Shown: positions 18,966-29,324 of the stretch, piece by piece
Numbering within the stretch: the stretch's first letter is position 1
How the letters are laid out: each line of letters opens with the position of its first letter
Assembly (NCBI GenBank): GCA_965220535.1
Contig: OZ244833.1
Span: forward strand, 868,001-932,000
Direction: 5' to 3'
DNA length: 64,000 bases
Source of the DNA: HK1 sp965220535
Lineage (GTDB): Bacteria; Pseudomonadota; Gammaproteobacteria; HK1
Notes under the pieces: model-generated
What the model was told of the DNA's origin: nothing
Databases searched by the model: none
What the model saw: only the letters and a program-made list of their open reading frames with translations
Translations under genes and position numbers: made by a program

Positions 18966-21730
18966 CCAGTGCGCCTCCGCCGCCGGTTCGGGTCAGCACC
19001 TGCGCGGTGAAACGCCTGCTCGATTGCACTTCGCAAGTCAGACCCAAGCCTTGCCAGCGATGGCCGATGCCGCTTGCGAGCTCTTCCGATTGCAGATGCC
19101 TCGTCGTCAGGCGCTCGATTCGCCCCAACATCCACTCGTATCTTCTGCCGCTGTCCAAGTAGCATACGAAAGCGGTATCGAGGCAATCCGCCACCGGAGA
19201 GTTGCAGCGAATCCGGATATTCGATTCGTCCGACGAGTCGGGAGAGGGGATCGACTCGATATCCGCTCGATAGAGCTCTCCTTCGAGGACGCTGCGAATC
19301 ATCGCGCTGTTGTTGACGAGCACGCCGTTGCCCGAACGGGTCCACACTTGCGAGCCGATATTCTCGCCGCTGCGAAGGGCGCATCCCAAACGACCCTTTC
19401 CTCCCCAAGATTTTTCCCCCGTATGACGCTGAATATCCCTTATCGACAGAGAGATCGCCCCGTATGCGGGGATGGGCTCGGGCAACCTGCCTTCGAAGAC
19501 TTCCCCGTCTTCTTGGGCGGAGCAATCGAAGGCGACGGAGCAAGGAGTCTCCTGCTTGCATTGAATGCGAAGGGTCACGCTGTCGCCCGAACCCGGCGAC
19601 GGGAGGGCGAGGGCGTAGGTTTTTGGCAACTCTTTGTCGTCGTCGGTGACGATCACCTCTCGGATGGCCCTCCTGCCCTCGAAGTCGAAAACGAGGGTGT
19701 GGACGCTATCGTCCCGGTCGGAGTCTTCGTGGGCCACGATCGTCAATGTCTGTGCTTCGTTCCATGTCGTCGGGGTGAAGGTCATCGATTCGCGAGAGAA
19801 ACCGACTCCCAAGGACTTCGATGTCTTCGATACCAGAACCGATACCTCTCTCATCGGCTGTGCCCCGAGGCGAATGTCGAATTCCCCTTCGCTGCCCTCG
19901 TCGATGACGAGCCTTCCTTCGGGGGCGATGACGAGCGTTCCGTCGTAGACGTAGGCCGGCGGCGGGGGCGAGGGTTTGTCGTCGTCGATGATTCGGGCTT
20001 GTGTCGTTATGGGCGGAGCGCCGATTCCACCCGAGGCGGCAATCGTGATCGATGCGCTTTCGTCGGTATCGTCGTCGTCCTCTGCCGTTGTCAAAAGAAC
20101 CGATTGGGCGTTCGAGTAGTTCGAAGGGGTGAAGGTCAAGGAAGTCGGCGAGAGGGTCAGGTCAGGGTTGTCGCTCGACAGGGTGATGAATGCGTCGGCT
20201 CCCGGAAGGCTCGAAAGGGAAATCTCGATGCCGAGCGAATCCCCTTCGGCTATCGAGGGAATCTCGAGCGGGGAGATGCGGATCGTTCCCGAAGGCGGTA
20301 TATCGTTGTCGATGACCCTCACTTCCTTGGAGACCGGGGGAGCGATGATTCCTCCTCGGGCGGTGAGGATGATCGTCGAGGATTCGTTCGTGAAATCCGA
20401 ATCGTCGGAGGCCGAAACCGAGAGCGCTTGGGCGCTCGTTCCGTTGGTAGGGGTAAAGGTCAAAGAAGCGGGGGAAAAGGCGAGATCCGGGTTGTCGCTC
20501 GACGGGGAAAGCGTGACGTTCGCTTTGGGAAGCCGGGAAAGGCGGATATCGATGCTTCCCGATCTTCCTTCGTCGATGGTCAAGGCCTCGGTCGGGGGGA
20601 GAAGGATTCTCCCTCGCGGCGGCTCGTCGTCGACGATGGAAACGACAAGGCTTGCGGTTTTGCCCTCGAAATCCCCGCCCTTTCCGCTAAGAGCGATCGC
20701 GGCGGATTTGTCGTAGGCATCGTTGTCATGAGCCGCGGAAACGTTTGCCGTTTGGTATTCATTCCAAGCGTCCGTCTGGCCGGTTCGGTTGAAGGTCAGG
20801 GTGTTTTGGTTGCCCGCGGTATCGGGGTCGGTATCGATGGCGATGTCGGAATCCGATGCCCTCAGGCTCACCGTGACATTCGCCGAGGGACGTACCGAGA
20901 GGCGGACTTGGAAACTGCTTTGTGCGCCTTCTCTGACGCTTATCGATGAAGCGGCCAGATCGAATTCCGGCGTATCGTCATCCGTGATGGTGATCGATTT
21001 CCTCGCATTCGGAGTGCTGATTCCTCCCGATGCTCGCAGGGTGATGGTATCGGAGTCGTTCGTGGCATCGTCATCGTCGGCGGCGTTGAGGGTGACTGGC
21101 TGCGCCGTCGAATAGTTCGATGTGGTAAAGGTCAGCGAAGTCGGGGAGAGGGTCAGGTCGGCGTTGGTCTTCGAAAGAGAAACCGTCACATTCGCACTCG
21201 GGGCGGTCGAAAGACTGACGGATAAAGTCCTCGAGCCTCCCTCCGCTACCGACAGGGTTCCCGTAGGGGAGAGCGAGATGGTTCCCGAGGGCACCCTAAG
21301 TGGGATGGCCAGACTCGCTTGGCTCGGGTTGCTTCCGCAATCGTTCAGCGTAATCGAGGAGCATTTTTGAAAGCCCGATGCCGCTTGGCTCGCGCTGCTT
21401 TGATAATTGACACAGTATTTGGCAGGGAGTTTCCAAAGCAACGATTCATCGCCCACGACAAGAAATTTATTGTCTGCATAGTCATATTCTACGCAGCCGG
21501 GGTTCGATTCGAATATTACGATGTCGATTGTCTCGCTGCAGTTGTTACGAAGGCTGAACCATATGGTCTGTCCAAAAGTTCGAGAGCTGGCCGGCGCACA
21601 TTCATGCGCCGGCGTCGTTTGCGCCGCGGCGTAAGGGGTATGGAGAATCGACAAGGCTCCTAGCGCAAGGATAATTAAGAGATTGACGGCCAAGCGATTT
21701 TTGTGGGGGGGGGGGGGGGGTAATGATCAT
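18940..21730 (-). CDS. Exported Calx-beta repeat protein with a poly-C switch at its start
   Basis: If read from ATG at 21730 with 15 or 18 C in the tract, the protein is about 930 residues: M-I-I-T, a short poly-proline, HKNR, then a hydrophobic signal sequence (LLIILALGALSIL) with cleavage after AAAQ. Next come a Cys-containing N-terminal domain, five Calx-beta repeats (each with -EGxS-, -NVTVSL-, SLTFTxxN and DDDxTNxSDTI-type strands, ending in acidic DDD loops that probably bind calcium), and two related C-terminal modules each ending in LVNNSA. With the 16 C present the ATG frame misses the body, so the gene is OFF as sequenced; the body alone is open from a TTG at 21693. AAGGA lies 10 bases before the ATG. 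Probably a surface adhesin or matrix protein; that role is inferred. Confidence 0.8.
21705..21720 (-). repeat. 16-base poly-C tract (poly-G on the plus strand) in the Calx-beta gene start
   Basis: Read on the minus strand, the tract begins within the fourth codon (ATG ATC ATT ACC...). Sixteen C put the following signal-peptide codons out of frame with the ATG; 15 or 18 restore it. The frame of the body read upstream through the tract meets a TGA just before it, so no alternative upstream start exists in that frame. Confidence 0.88.
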
Positions 21731-21857
21731 GACTGTCAATTCCTTGCAAGTCGTTGAGGGCTTCAAGTGTAGCACCCTAGGGTTATTGAGACACTTTTGA
21801 GGCTTATGCGACCGCCCGGGTTTCGTCCATCGCCCCTCGCCGGAAGTGGCCGCGTGC

Positions 21858-22215
21858 TTAACCTGCGCAACTCGCCGAATAACGGGCGACCGCCACGAAC
21901 ACGCAGACCTGCTGCCCAGTGCCGAGAAGGATCGTTGTCATGTTCGTGCCCCACATCTCATCGACCCTCGAAGGCACGATGATTCCATCATAAACCCGAG
22001 GGCCACGCTGCGGCCATCGGCATCGCTTGGCGAGCAAACCCTTCTCGCGCATGAGTCGCAAACCCCGCGCCTTGGAGGTGTGAATCTTCTCGTGTTGCAA
22101 GCGCACCCGCACTTTGCGATAGCCCTCGCCATGGAACGGGACTATCTGCGATCACTTGCCTGATCTCTTCGGCCAGTTCCGCATCGGACATCTGCCCATG
22201 CGGGCCGGGTCGGCA
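21858..22215 (-). mobile_element. IS3-family transposase remnant (OrfB fragment, frameshifted)
   Basis: The minus strand encodes MSDAELAEEIRQVIADSP, then in another frame FHGEGYRKVRVRLQHEKIH, SKARGLRLMREKGLLA and VDEMWGTNMTTI, which is the region leading into the integrase core of IS3-family OrfB. The shift is around 22150. Both ends are missing and no terminal inverted repeats were seen. It lies just upstream of the Calx-beta gene and marks the region as accessory. Confidence 0.8.
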
Positions 22216-22390
22216 GCCCAAGCCTTTTATCGATTCGCTTCGGGGCGCCCGACACTCCTTCATCGCAAGGCCCCGTCTATCCATCGCATCCGTGCATCGA
22301 AAAGCCAAAAGCGGGGGGAAAGGCTCGCCCGAAAAGCCCCCCAACCGTGAGCGCCTTGCGCTTACACTACTTATCATGTATCTATTCAAA

Positions 22391-22435
22391 GAATTCGAAG
22401 ATCGGGAATTCGAAGATCGGGAATTCGCAGACCGG
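22391..22435. repeat. Three tandem 15-base repeats
   Basis: The unit GAATTCGAAGATCGG occurs twice exactly and once with two changes, back to back, upstream of the AI-2E-family transporter gene. Together with the IS3 remnant it fills the otherwise gene-free stretch 21731-22558. Confidence 0.85.
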
Positions 22436-22558
22436 CGTCGAAAATCTTCGCAAGGACATGGCATTTTCGCTCGATGACGGCGGCAACCCTTGCCGGCGGA
22501 CTTCGAAACGACGAGGCTTGGCCGGTCGAAAAAAATCAACCGATATTCAGGTGGTTTT

Positions 22559-23629
22559 ATGCCCGAAGCGATCAGAGACTGGATCGAACGATATTTTTCC
22601 GACCCGCAGGTCATCGGCCTTGCGGCCGTGCTCGTCGTCGGTTTCGGGATCGTTTATTTCGCCGGTGGAATGCTCGCCCCGGTCTTTGCAAGTATCGTCA
22701 TCGCCTATTTGTTGGAAAGCGTGGTCGGTCTGCTCGAACGAAGCCGCCTGCCGCGACCGATCGCCGTGGCGGTGGTATTCCTCGCCTTCATGACCCTGTT
22801 GATCTTCGTCATCTTCTGGCTGATTCCCCTGCTGACCTCCCAAGCGAGCGAACTCTTGCAGCAACTCCCCGCCATTTTGGGGGGCGGGCAAGAGTTGCTC
22901 TTGGCGCTGCCGGAAAAATACCCGGATCTGATATCGAAGGCGCAAGTCATCGACCTCATCGCCCAGATCCGCAACGAGGCTTTGAGATTCGGGCAGCAAG
23001 CGTTGGAGGCGACCCTTTCCTCGGCCTTGGGGATCCTCGCCCTGCTCGTCTACCTGGTCCTGATGCCTTTGATGGTCTTCTTTTTCCTCAAGGACAAGGT
23101 AGCGATCATCGCTTGGCTGAAGAACTTCCTGCCCTCCGACGGGAGCCTGACGGGAAGGGTCTGGGCGGATGTCGATATCCAACTCGGCAACTATGTCCGC
23201 GGCAAGGTGATCGAGATCATGATCGTGTGGATCGCCAGCTATATGACCTTCGCATTGATGGGACTGCAGTTTTCGATGTTGCTCGGGGCCTTGGTCGGAT
23301 TGTCGGTGGTGATCCCTTATGTCGGGGCGGTAACCGTCACCTTCCCGGTGGCGATCATCGGCTACTTTCAGTGGGGATTTTCCAACGACTTCGCTTGGCT
23401 GATGATCGCTTACGCCATCATCCAAACTCTGGACGGCAATGTCTTGGTGCCTTTGCTGTTTTCGGAGGTGGTCAATCTGCACCCGGTAGCCATCGTGGTC
23501 GCGGTATTGGTCTTCGGGGGCTTATGGGGATTTTGGGGGATATTCTTCGCCATCCCCTTGGCAACGGCGGTACAGGCGGTTCTGAAGGCTTGGCCCCCGG
23601 CGAAAGCGCCGAGCGAACGACCGGCATGA
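22559..23629 (+). CDS. AI-2E family transporter (PerM/YhhT type)
   Basis: A 356-residue inner-membrane protein with about eight hydrophobic helices in the family layout: a paired N-terminal block (VIGLAAVLVVGFGIVYFAGG), a long cytoplasmic or periplasmic amphipathic middle, and a C-terminal block with IPYVGA and LDGNVLVPLLFSE typical of the family. ATG at 22559 is favoured over 22490 because AGGTGG lies 4 bases upstream and the longer N-terminus is unconserved. Substrates of this family vary (signal export, Na+/H+ exchange), so none is assigned. It converges with ptsN; the 278 bases between them are low-complexity T/C-rich DNA. Confidence 0.85.
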   Translation: MPEAIRDWIERYFSDPQVIGLAAVLVVGFGIVYFAGGMLAPVFASIVIAYLLESVVGLLERSRLPRPIAVAVVFLAFMTLLIFVIFWLIPLLTSQASELLQQLPAILGGGQELLLALPEKYPDLISKAQVIDLIAQIRNEALRFGQQALEATLSSALGILALLVYLVLMPLMVFFFLKDKVAIIAWLKNFLPSDGSLTGRVWADVDIQLGNYVRGKVIEIMIVWIASYMTFALMGLQFSMLLGALVGLSVVIPYVGAVTVTFPVAIIGYFQWGFSNDFAWLMIAYAIIQTLDGNVLVPLLFSEVVNLHPVAIVVAVLVFGGLWGFWGIFFAIPLATAVQAVLKAWPPAKAPSERPA

Positions 23630-23907
23630 TCCGGATCGTCCGACCCTGCTTCGCGATCCGACGAAGACTGTCTCTTTGGCCGCCGCTTTGGCCGTCTTTT
23701 TGGCCGCCTCTTTCGAAGACCCAAAAACGAGTGCCGTCATAGGCCGCTCTTTTCGGGTTCGCTCGCTTGCGACTCTTTTCTCGACCTCTCTTTATTTCGA
23801 CCCCTTTTTCTCGACCTCTTTTTTCTTGACCCCTTTGGGGCGAAGCGAAACGCGCTTTTCTTTCCCTGACTCGTTCCCTGACTAGCCCCTCTTCGACTCC
23901 CGATCGA

Positions 23908-24423
23908 CTATCCCTTCGCCTTCGCTGCGGCGCTCGCATTGCCGACTTCGCGAGCGGCGTCGATCAGAATCCGACGGATTTCCACCGGCTCGTTTTCCAA
24001 GCGCAACGACTCGCGCAGCTCCTGATCGGAAAGAATGCCGGCGACCGTCGCGAGCACCTCGAGGTGTCGCCGGTTGTCCTCCTCCGATTCCCGAGGCAAA
24101 AGCAGGCCGAAAACGAGATCGACCGGATCGCTGTCCGGGGCATCGAAATCGACCCCTTCGGCCAGCCGCAAAAAAACCGCGCAGGCGCAACTCACCCCCT
24201 CGACGCAGGCATGGGGCAAAGCGCAGCCTTGGCCGATACCGGTCGAACCGTGGTGTTCACGCTCGACGAGGCGATCGAAAACCATCCCCGAATCGGATAG
24301 TCGATCGTCTTCGCAGGCTTGGGTCAGGGTCTTTGCCAACGCCTCGAGCAGCCGCTTGCGACTGGTCGCCGGTACGTCGCAAAGCACGCTCTCGGGAGCG
24401 AGGATATCTTCGATCCGGGTCAT
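23908..24423 (-). CDS. ptsN: Nitrogen-PTS enzyme IIA (PtsN)
   Basis: A 171-residue EIIA-Ntr with the phosphoacceptor His in GIGQGCALPHA (about residue 71) and the family ends RIEDILAPESVLCDV and HLEVLATVAGIL. It receives phosphate from HPr and acts as a regulator of potassium and nitrogen/carbon balance rather than in sugar uptake. It sits behind hpf as in the classical rpoN cluster, but rpoN and rapZ are not next to it. Matching HPr and enzyme I genes are present at 39 kb, and no sugar-specific EII was seen in the window. Confidence 0.92.
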   Translation of the reverse strand: MTRIEDILAPESVLCDVPATSRKRLLEALAKTLTQACEDDRLSDSGMVFDRLVEREHHGSTGIGQGCALPHACVEGVSCACAVFLRLAEGVDFDAPDSDPVDLVFGLLLPRESEEDNRRHLEVLATVAGILSDQELRESLRLENEPVEIRRILIDAAREVGNASAAAKAKG

Positions 24424-24465
24424 GGGAGGCTCTTCGTATCCATCGATCGGCGCGATCCGCTATGC

Positions 24466-24840
24466 CTATACGCCGTCATCCATCCCCCCTTCCGAGTCTT
24501 CCGAACGACGACCGGGTTTTTCTCGGACGGCATGATTGTCGACCTCGGATCGATGGTGATCGCTCTTTTTGTCCTTATGCTTGCGCACTTGGCCGTCGAT
24601 GCGATCGATCAAGACGGTGATGGCGCCGCGCAAATCGGGGTGCGATGCTTCCGCGAACATATCGGCCCCCGCCACATGCCATGTCGCCTCCGCCCGATGA
24701 GACTGCTTTTCGGCAGAAACGATGACATGCATATTGGTGATTTGATCGAAGTGGCGCATCACCCGCTCGAGTTTTTGCATGACAAAGGAGCGAAGACCCG
24801 GGCTCACTTCGATATGGCGTCCGGTGAGATTGATCTGCAT
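24466..24840 (-). CDS. hpf: Ribosome hibernation promoting factor (short HPF)
   Basis: A 124-residue short-type HPF: MQINLTGRHIEVSPGLR at the start, the KLERVMRHFDQITNMHVIVS core and ITVLIDRIDGQVRKHKDK. It dimerises or inactivates 70S ribosomes in stationary phase. After about residue 95 the tail is charged and poorly conserved. It follows lptB by 172 bases, the place where rpoN lies in most gammaproteobacteria; nothing like rpoN is present there. Confidence 0.92.
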   Translation of the reverse strand: MQINLTGRHIEVSPGLRSFVMQKLERVMRHFDQITNMHVIVSAEKQSHRAEATWHVAGADMFAEASHPDLRGAITVLIDRIDGQVRKHKDKKSDHHRSEVDNHAVREKPGRRSEDSEGGMDDGV

Positions 24841-25012
24841 GTCGATATCCCTTGTTTTGATCGCGACCCGATCGCGATTCGATCGCGGATGAACCGTCCG
24901 CGCACGATTGCTGCTCTTTCCCTGCGCCCGCTACAGCCTCTCTTTTCGAGGATCTTTTCGATGCCTTTTCGATGATCGAAAAACGAGATCGCATCCGAGA
25001 CCGCATCCGATC

Positions 25013-25738
25013 TCACATCCGGAATTCCTGACCCAAGTAGATATCACGCACTTGCCGGTCGCGAAGAACGGTCGGCGGATTGCCCTGGGAGATGATCGAG
25101 CCCTCGTTGACGATATAGGCCCAATCGCAAATCGTAAGTGTCTCCCGAACATTGTGATCGGTAATCAGAACCCCTATCCCGCGCTCGCTCAGGTGCTTGA
25201 TGATACGCTGAATATCCAAGATCGATATCGGATCCACACCGGCGAAAGGCTCGTCCAAGAGCATGAATTGCGGCTCCACCGCCAATGCCCGAGCGATCTC
25301 CACCCGCCGCCGCTCCCCCCCGGAAAGACTCTCTCCGCGCTGCTGCGCGAGGTGGGAAATCTGGAACTCGTTCATCAGGCCCGAAAGAGTCTTCTCGCGG
25401 TCGCTCGAGTCCATATCGCGCCGGGCCTCCAAAATGGCCATGATATTGTCGCGCACCGAGAGTCGGCGAAAAACCGAGGGCTCTTGCGGGAGATAACCGA
25501 TCCCCTTGCGCGCTCGGATATGCATCGGCTGACGGGTCAGATCTTGCTCATCGAGACGCACGCTTCCCTCGTCGCTTTGCACAAGGCCGATGATGATATG
25601 GAAGCTGGTCGTCTTCCCCGCTCCGTTGGGCCCCAACAAACCGATCACCTCGCCGCTTTGCACCGCGAGACTGACATCGCTGACCACCTGACGCCGGCGA
25701 TAACGCTTGGCGAGATTTTGTGCAACCAATGTGGCCAT
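25013..25738 (-). CDS. lptB: LPS export ATPase LptB
   Basis: The cytoplasmic ATPase that drives lipopolysaccharide extraction and transport through LptFG-C-A-D. Start at 25738 (MATLVAQNLAKRYRRR) fits the family; the longer frame adds an unrelated Phe-rich stretch. Walker A GPNGAGKTT, Q-loop GYLPQEPSVFRRL, signature LSGGERRR, Walker B FMLLDEPFAGVDP and H-loop TDHNVRET are all present, and the length (241 residues) is standard. It is part of the kdsD-lptC-lptA-lptB-hpf-ptsN gene order. Confidence 0.95.
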   Translation of the reverse strand: MATLVAQNLAKRYRRRQVVSDVSLAVQSGEVIGLLGPNGAGKTTSFHIIIGLVQSDEGSVRLDEQDLTRQPMHIRARKGIGYLPQEPSVFRRLSVRDNIMAILEARRDMDSSDREKTLSGLMNEFQISHLAQQRGESLSGGERRRVEIARALAVEPQFMLLDEPFAGVDPISILDIQRIIKHLSERGIGVLITDHNVRETLTICDWAYIVNEGSIISQGNPPTVLRDRQVRDIYLGQEFRM

Positions 25739-25896
25739 CGTCGAGGATACGAAGGGGGGTTCGAAAAAAAATCGAACAAAGTTCGAAAAAAGAAAGAGGC
25801 CTTCGAAAGCGAGTCGTGCTCGAAAACGCTCGGGATCCCGCACCGACCGCCCGCTGCTCGTCGCCCGCTGCTCGGCTTTTCTTCCCCCGCTCGAAT

Positions 25897-26469
25897 CTAA
25901 CCCCCGGTATCGATGGTGATGCGCACCCGCCCGGATGCATCGCCGCCGGCGGCGGCCTCGTCCGTCCCCCCGAAAGCGCGGAAGGAAGAGCTCTGCACGT
26001 CGTAGACCAATCGCTCCGCCCGCACCTGATCCCCCCCCTCTTCGTAACGAGCCTGTCCGCTGAGCACGACTTGTTGCTCGCCGATGAGATATTCAACCTC
26101 GTCGGCCCACGCCTCTCGGTAGGAAGCGGAGTCCTCGGGGAGTTGGCGAATATGGGCCGGAGCCCCGGTCGCGATCATCTTGGTGGTCTCGTCATCCTCG
26201 TCGAAGTGGACGACCACGCGATCGCCAAGGATCCGAAGGCTCCCCTGCTCGATGATCACCTCGCCTTCGTAGACCATCACCCGTTTGCGATTGTCGCGCT
26301 CGGCGCGATCGGCTTCTATGGTGATCGGCTCGTTCGAGTCGGTGGAAAGGGCAAAGGTCGACGAGAAAGCGAACGCCGCGAGGAGAGCGATCGAAATCCC
26401 CCTGGCCCCCGAGGGCGCGGCGCGCCTGATACGTTCAACGATACGCTCAAGGAATGCGGTCGAAATCAT
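25897..26469 (-). CDS. lptA: LPS periplasmic bridge protein LptA
   Basis: A 190-residue OstA/LptA-domain protein. A signal peptide (SIALLAAFAFSSTFALS) precedes the beta-jellyroll region with ITIEADRAERDN, VMVYEGEVIIEQGSLRILGDRVVV and VVLSGQARYEEGGDQVRAE. It forms the periplasmic bridge between LptC and LptD. Its 5' end overlaps the 3' end of lptC by 23 bases. A run of eight C near 26030 is in-frame and ordinary in context. Confidence 0.93.
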   Translation of the reverse strand: MISTAFLERIVERIRRAAPSGARGISIALLAAFAFSSTFALSTDSNEPITIEADRAERDNRKRVMVYEGEVIIEQGSLRILGDRVVVHFDEDDETTKMIATGAPAHIRQLPEDSASYREAWADEVEYLIGEQQVVLSGQARYEEGGDQVRAERLVYDVQSSSFRAFGGTDEAAAGGDASGRVRITIDTGG

Positions 26470-27223
26470 CGATGCGAGTGCTCACCCTGGACAGGAGACG
26501 GAATTTTCCCTCGTCCAGCCAAACGCGAAGTCCTGTGCCTTGCGTTTCGCTGCCGGGGGTGCGAATGGTAACGAATGCATCGCTGGCGGCATAGCCGGTG
26601 GCGGGTCGGATCTCGAGCTCGTCAAGCGAGATATCGATCGCCCGCATCGCTTCGGATTCGCCTTGCCCGGGTCGCTCGAAACCCGCATCGATACGATGCT
26701 CTCGGCGATCGGCAGGGTCGAAACCATCGTTCCCGATACTTGGCCGTCCGCCGCGCTTGGCTCCCTCCTCGCGCCAGATATTGACACTGCCTTCGAGGCG
26801 CAGGATCTGCGTATCATCGACGGCGGCGGAGGTCGAGCCTTGCGGCGCCTCGATCCACCCTCGATCCGAGCGCGCCCACCAAATCGTGTCGTCGGCGCGA
26901 CGAAATCGATAGGCAGGCTGCGTCAACGCGCTCGTGCCGTCTTGATAATGCACCAACGATTCCGCTTCGAGCCGGCGCTGCGGGCGACCCTTTTCGTCCA
27001 TTTGCACCGAGACGAAACCCTCGATATAGGCGTCCTCCCTCGGCTCGCGAGAGGGGTCCTCGAAAGGGGAATTCACCTCGCTTTCCCGCAGCGTCCAGCC
27101 GATGACGAGGGCCGTGGCGAGGAAAACGACGGCGAGCGGCAGCCATCTACCCTCTTTGATCCGAGGGCGCCCCTCGGGCTCGGGCTTCGTCGAGCCATGC
27201 CGTGCGGATTGCAAGGATTGCAA
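26447..27223 (-). CDS. lptC: LPS export protein LptC
   Basis: A single-pass inner-membrane protein linking LptBFG to LptA. One N-terminal helix (WLPLAVVFLATALVIGW) is followed by a periplasmic LptC domain: YIEGFVSVQMDEKGRPQRRLEAESLVHY and LRLEGSVNIWRE, then AFVTIRTPGSETQGTGLRVWLDEG. At 258 residues it is about 60 longer than usual. The extra length is a charged segment of about 40 residues after NIWREEGAK. The start is uncertain, because the longest frame begins with TTG. KdsC, normally encoded between kdsD and lptC, is absent here. Confidence 0.88.
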   Translation of the reverse strand: MQSLQSARHGSTKPEPEGRPRIKEGRWLPLAVVFLATALVIGWTLRESEVNSPFEDPSREPREDAYIEGFVSVQMDEKGRPQRRLEAESLVHYQDGTSALTQPAYRFRRADDTIWWARSDRGWIEAPQGSTSAAVDDTQILRLEGSVNIWREEGAKRGGRPSIGNDGFDPADRREHRIDAGFERPGQGESEAMRAIDISLDELEIRPATGYAASDAFVTIRTPGSETQGTGLRVWLDEGKFRLLSRVSTRIDDFDRIP

Positions 27224-27278
27224 TGGGCATCACCTCCGAGGCTATCTCCGACGCTATCGAGCGCAGGCGAAAAGCCCT

Positions 27279-28277
<999 letters not shown>

Positions 28278-28454
28278 GAGGCGGTTCGATCGCGATTCGA
28301 CCACGACTCGAGCCGAGGACGAGGGGTGTATGGGCAACGAATACGGGCAACGAAGCGACCCGATATCCGGAGGAATATCGACGCTCGCTTTGAATTCTAC
28401 ATTAGCCCGCCACCGGATCGCCTTCGCCGGCGATATCCCGATATCGGAAAATAT

Positions 28455-28934
28455 CTATCCGAAAATATCGCGGATCGCTCGCATCGGATCGCCCTCATCG
28501 AGGCGCAGCGAGCGAGCGCTCATATCGAAGCGCGTCATGGGCGTCATGGTGCCATGGCATCGTCGAGAAGATCCGATCGCCCGGGCAAAAAGCGTCCGCC
28601 GGAGGCGATTGCTTGCTAAGGCTTTGAACTCGGCGAGTTCGTCGTCGATGCGGGCGGTGATCTGTGCCATATCGGTGTCCTTGCGGTGCAGTGTTCGCGG
28701 CGAGCCTATGCGAGTTTCAGCGAGTAGATATGCCACCGGCTCGGCGCGGGCGTGTTCAAACTGCGTCGCCGCTCGCCGGTCTAATGTGTATCGCCCGCGC
28801 TCGCCGTCGCGAGCGTCGGCATCGAAGACGGGCGAAGTCGAGCAACTGCGCCAAGTGGTAAACAAGACGAACTTCGGCTCGGTGATCGCGCTGCCGTCGG
28901 CTTGGCGTGCGTCGTCACGATCATCGATAAGCAC
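28455..28934 (-). CDS. Hypothetical protein; the end resembles a ribbon-helix-helix antitoxin
   Basis: From a GTG at 28934 an open frame of 159 codons with strongly GC-biased third positions continues to 28455. An internal ATG at 28670, preceded by AAGGA 7 bases upstream, would give a separate 71-residue protein starting MAQITARIDDELAEFKALAS, which looks like a ribbon-helix-helix antitoxin N-terminus. I cannot tell whether this is one gene or a shorter one within it. It follows another hypothetical gene (28921-29313) with a 14-base overlap. No toxin partner is recognised. Confidence 0.4.
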   Translation of the reverse strand: MLIDDRDDARQADGSAITEPKFVLFTTWRSCSTSPVFDADARDGERGRYTLDRRAATQFEHARAEPVAYLLAETRIGSPRTLHRKDTDMAQITARIDDELAEFKALASNRLRRTLFARAIGSSRRCHGTMTPMTRFDMSARSLRLDEGDPMRAIRDIFG

Positions 28935-29313
28935 GATGTACTCGTCGACTGCTGCCGGCTTGCACGGCTTGCGTAATATGCGCACGCGCCAGCGATTCGC
29001 TCGCGTAGGCGTTCGACAAGATCGTGCGCGTGCCGGTGTGCGGGTCGATGGACGAGATGCGGTACCGGCGCGGGGTGGAATCGTCGGCGTTGATGATCGC
29101 GGCGCGGTCGGCGGCATGAACGACATAGGCATCGAAGCCCGGATTGGCGGCGGCGATCGCCGCGAGTCGCCAGTCGATACGATCGGCGGGGTAGACGCTC
29201 GCGTGTTCGGTGTTCGTGGTCGTCGAGACGATGATGTCGCCGACGCCGACGGCGGACACGAAGACGCGCCGCGACTCGTCGCGCGGATAGAGGGCGATGT
29301 GAAAGTAAGCCAT
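28921..29313 (-). CDS. Hypothetical protein, 130 residues
   Basis: Starts MAYFHIALYPRDESRRVFVSAV with GGAG 6 bases before the ATG. The sequence is regular, with beta-like N-terminal strands and no cysteines, membrane segments or known motifs. It belongs to a small set of same-strand hypotheticals between kdsD and amgK, a place with no counterpart in the standard gene order, so it is probably accessory. Confidence 0.5.
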   Translation of the reverse strand: MAYFHIALYPRDESRRVFVSAVGVGDIIVSTTTNTEHASVYPADRIDWRLAAIAAANPGFDAYVVHAADRAAIINADDSTPRRYRISSIDPHTGTRTILSNAYASESLARAHITQAVQAGSSRRVHRAYR

Positions 29314-29324
29314 GGCGATCTCCA

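Noticed and set aside
22391..22435. CRISPR array
   Set aside because: Units are 15 bases with no spacers and no cas genes in the window.
26028..26036. C-run in lptA as a switch
   Set aside because: The run is short, in frame and within an essential LPS transport gene.
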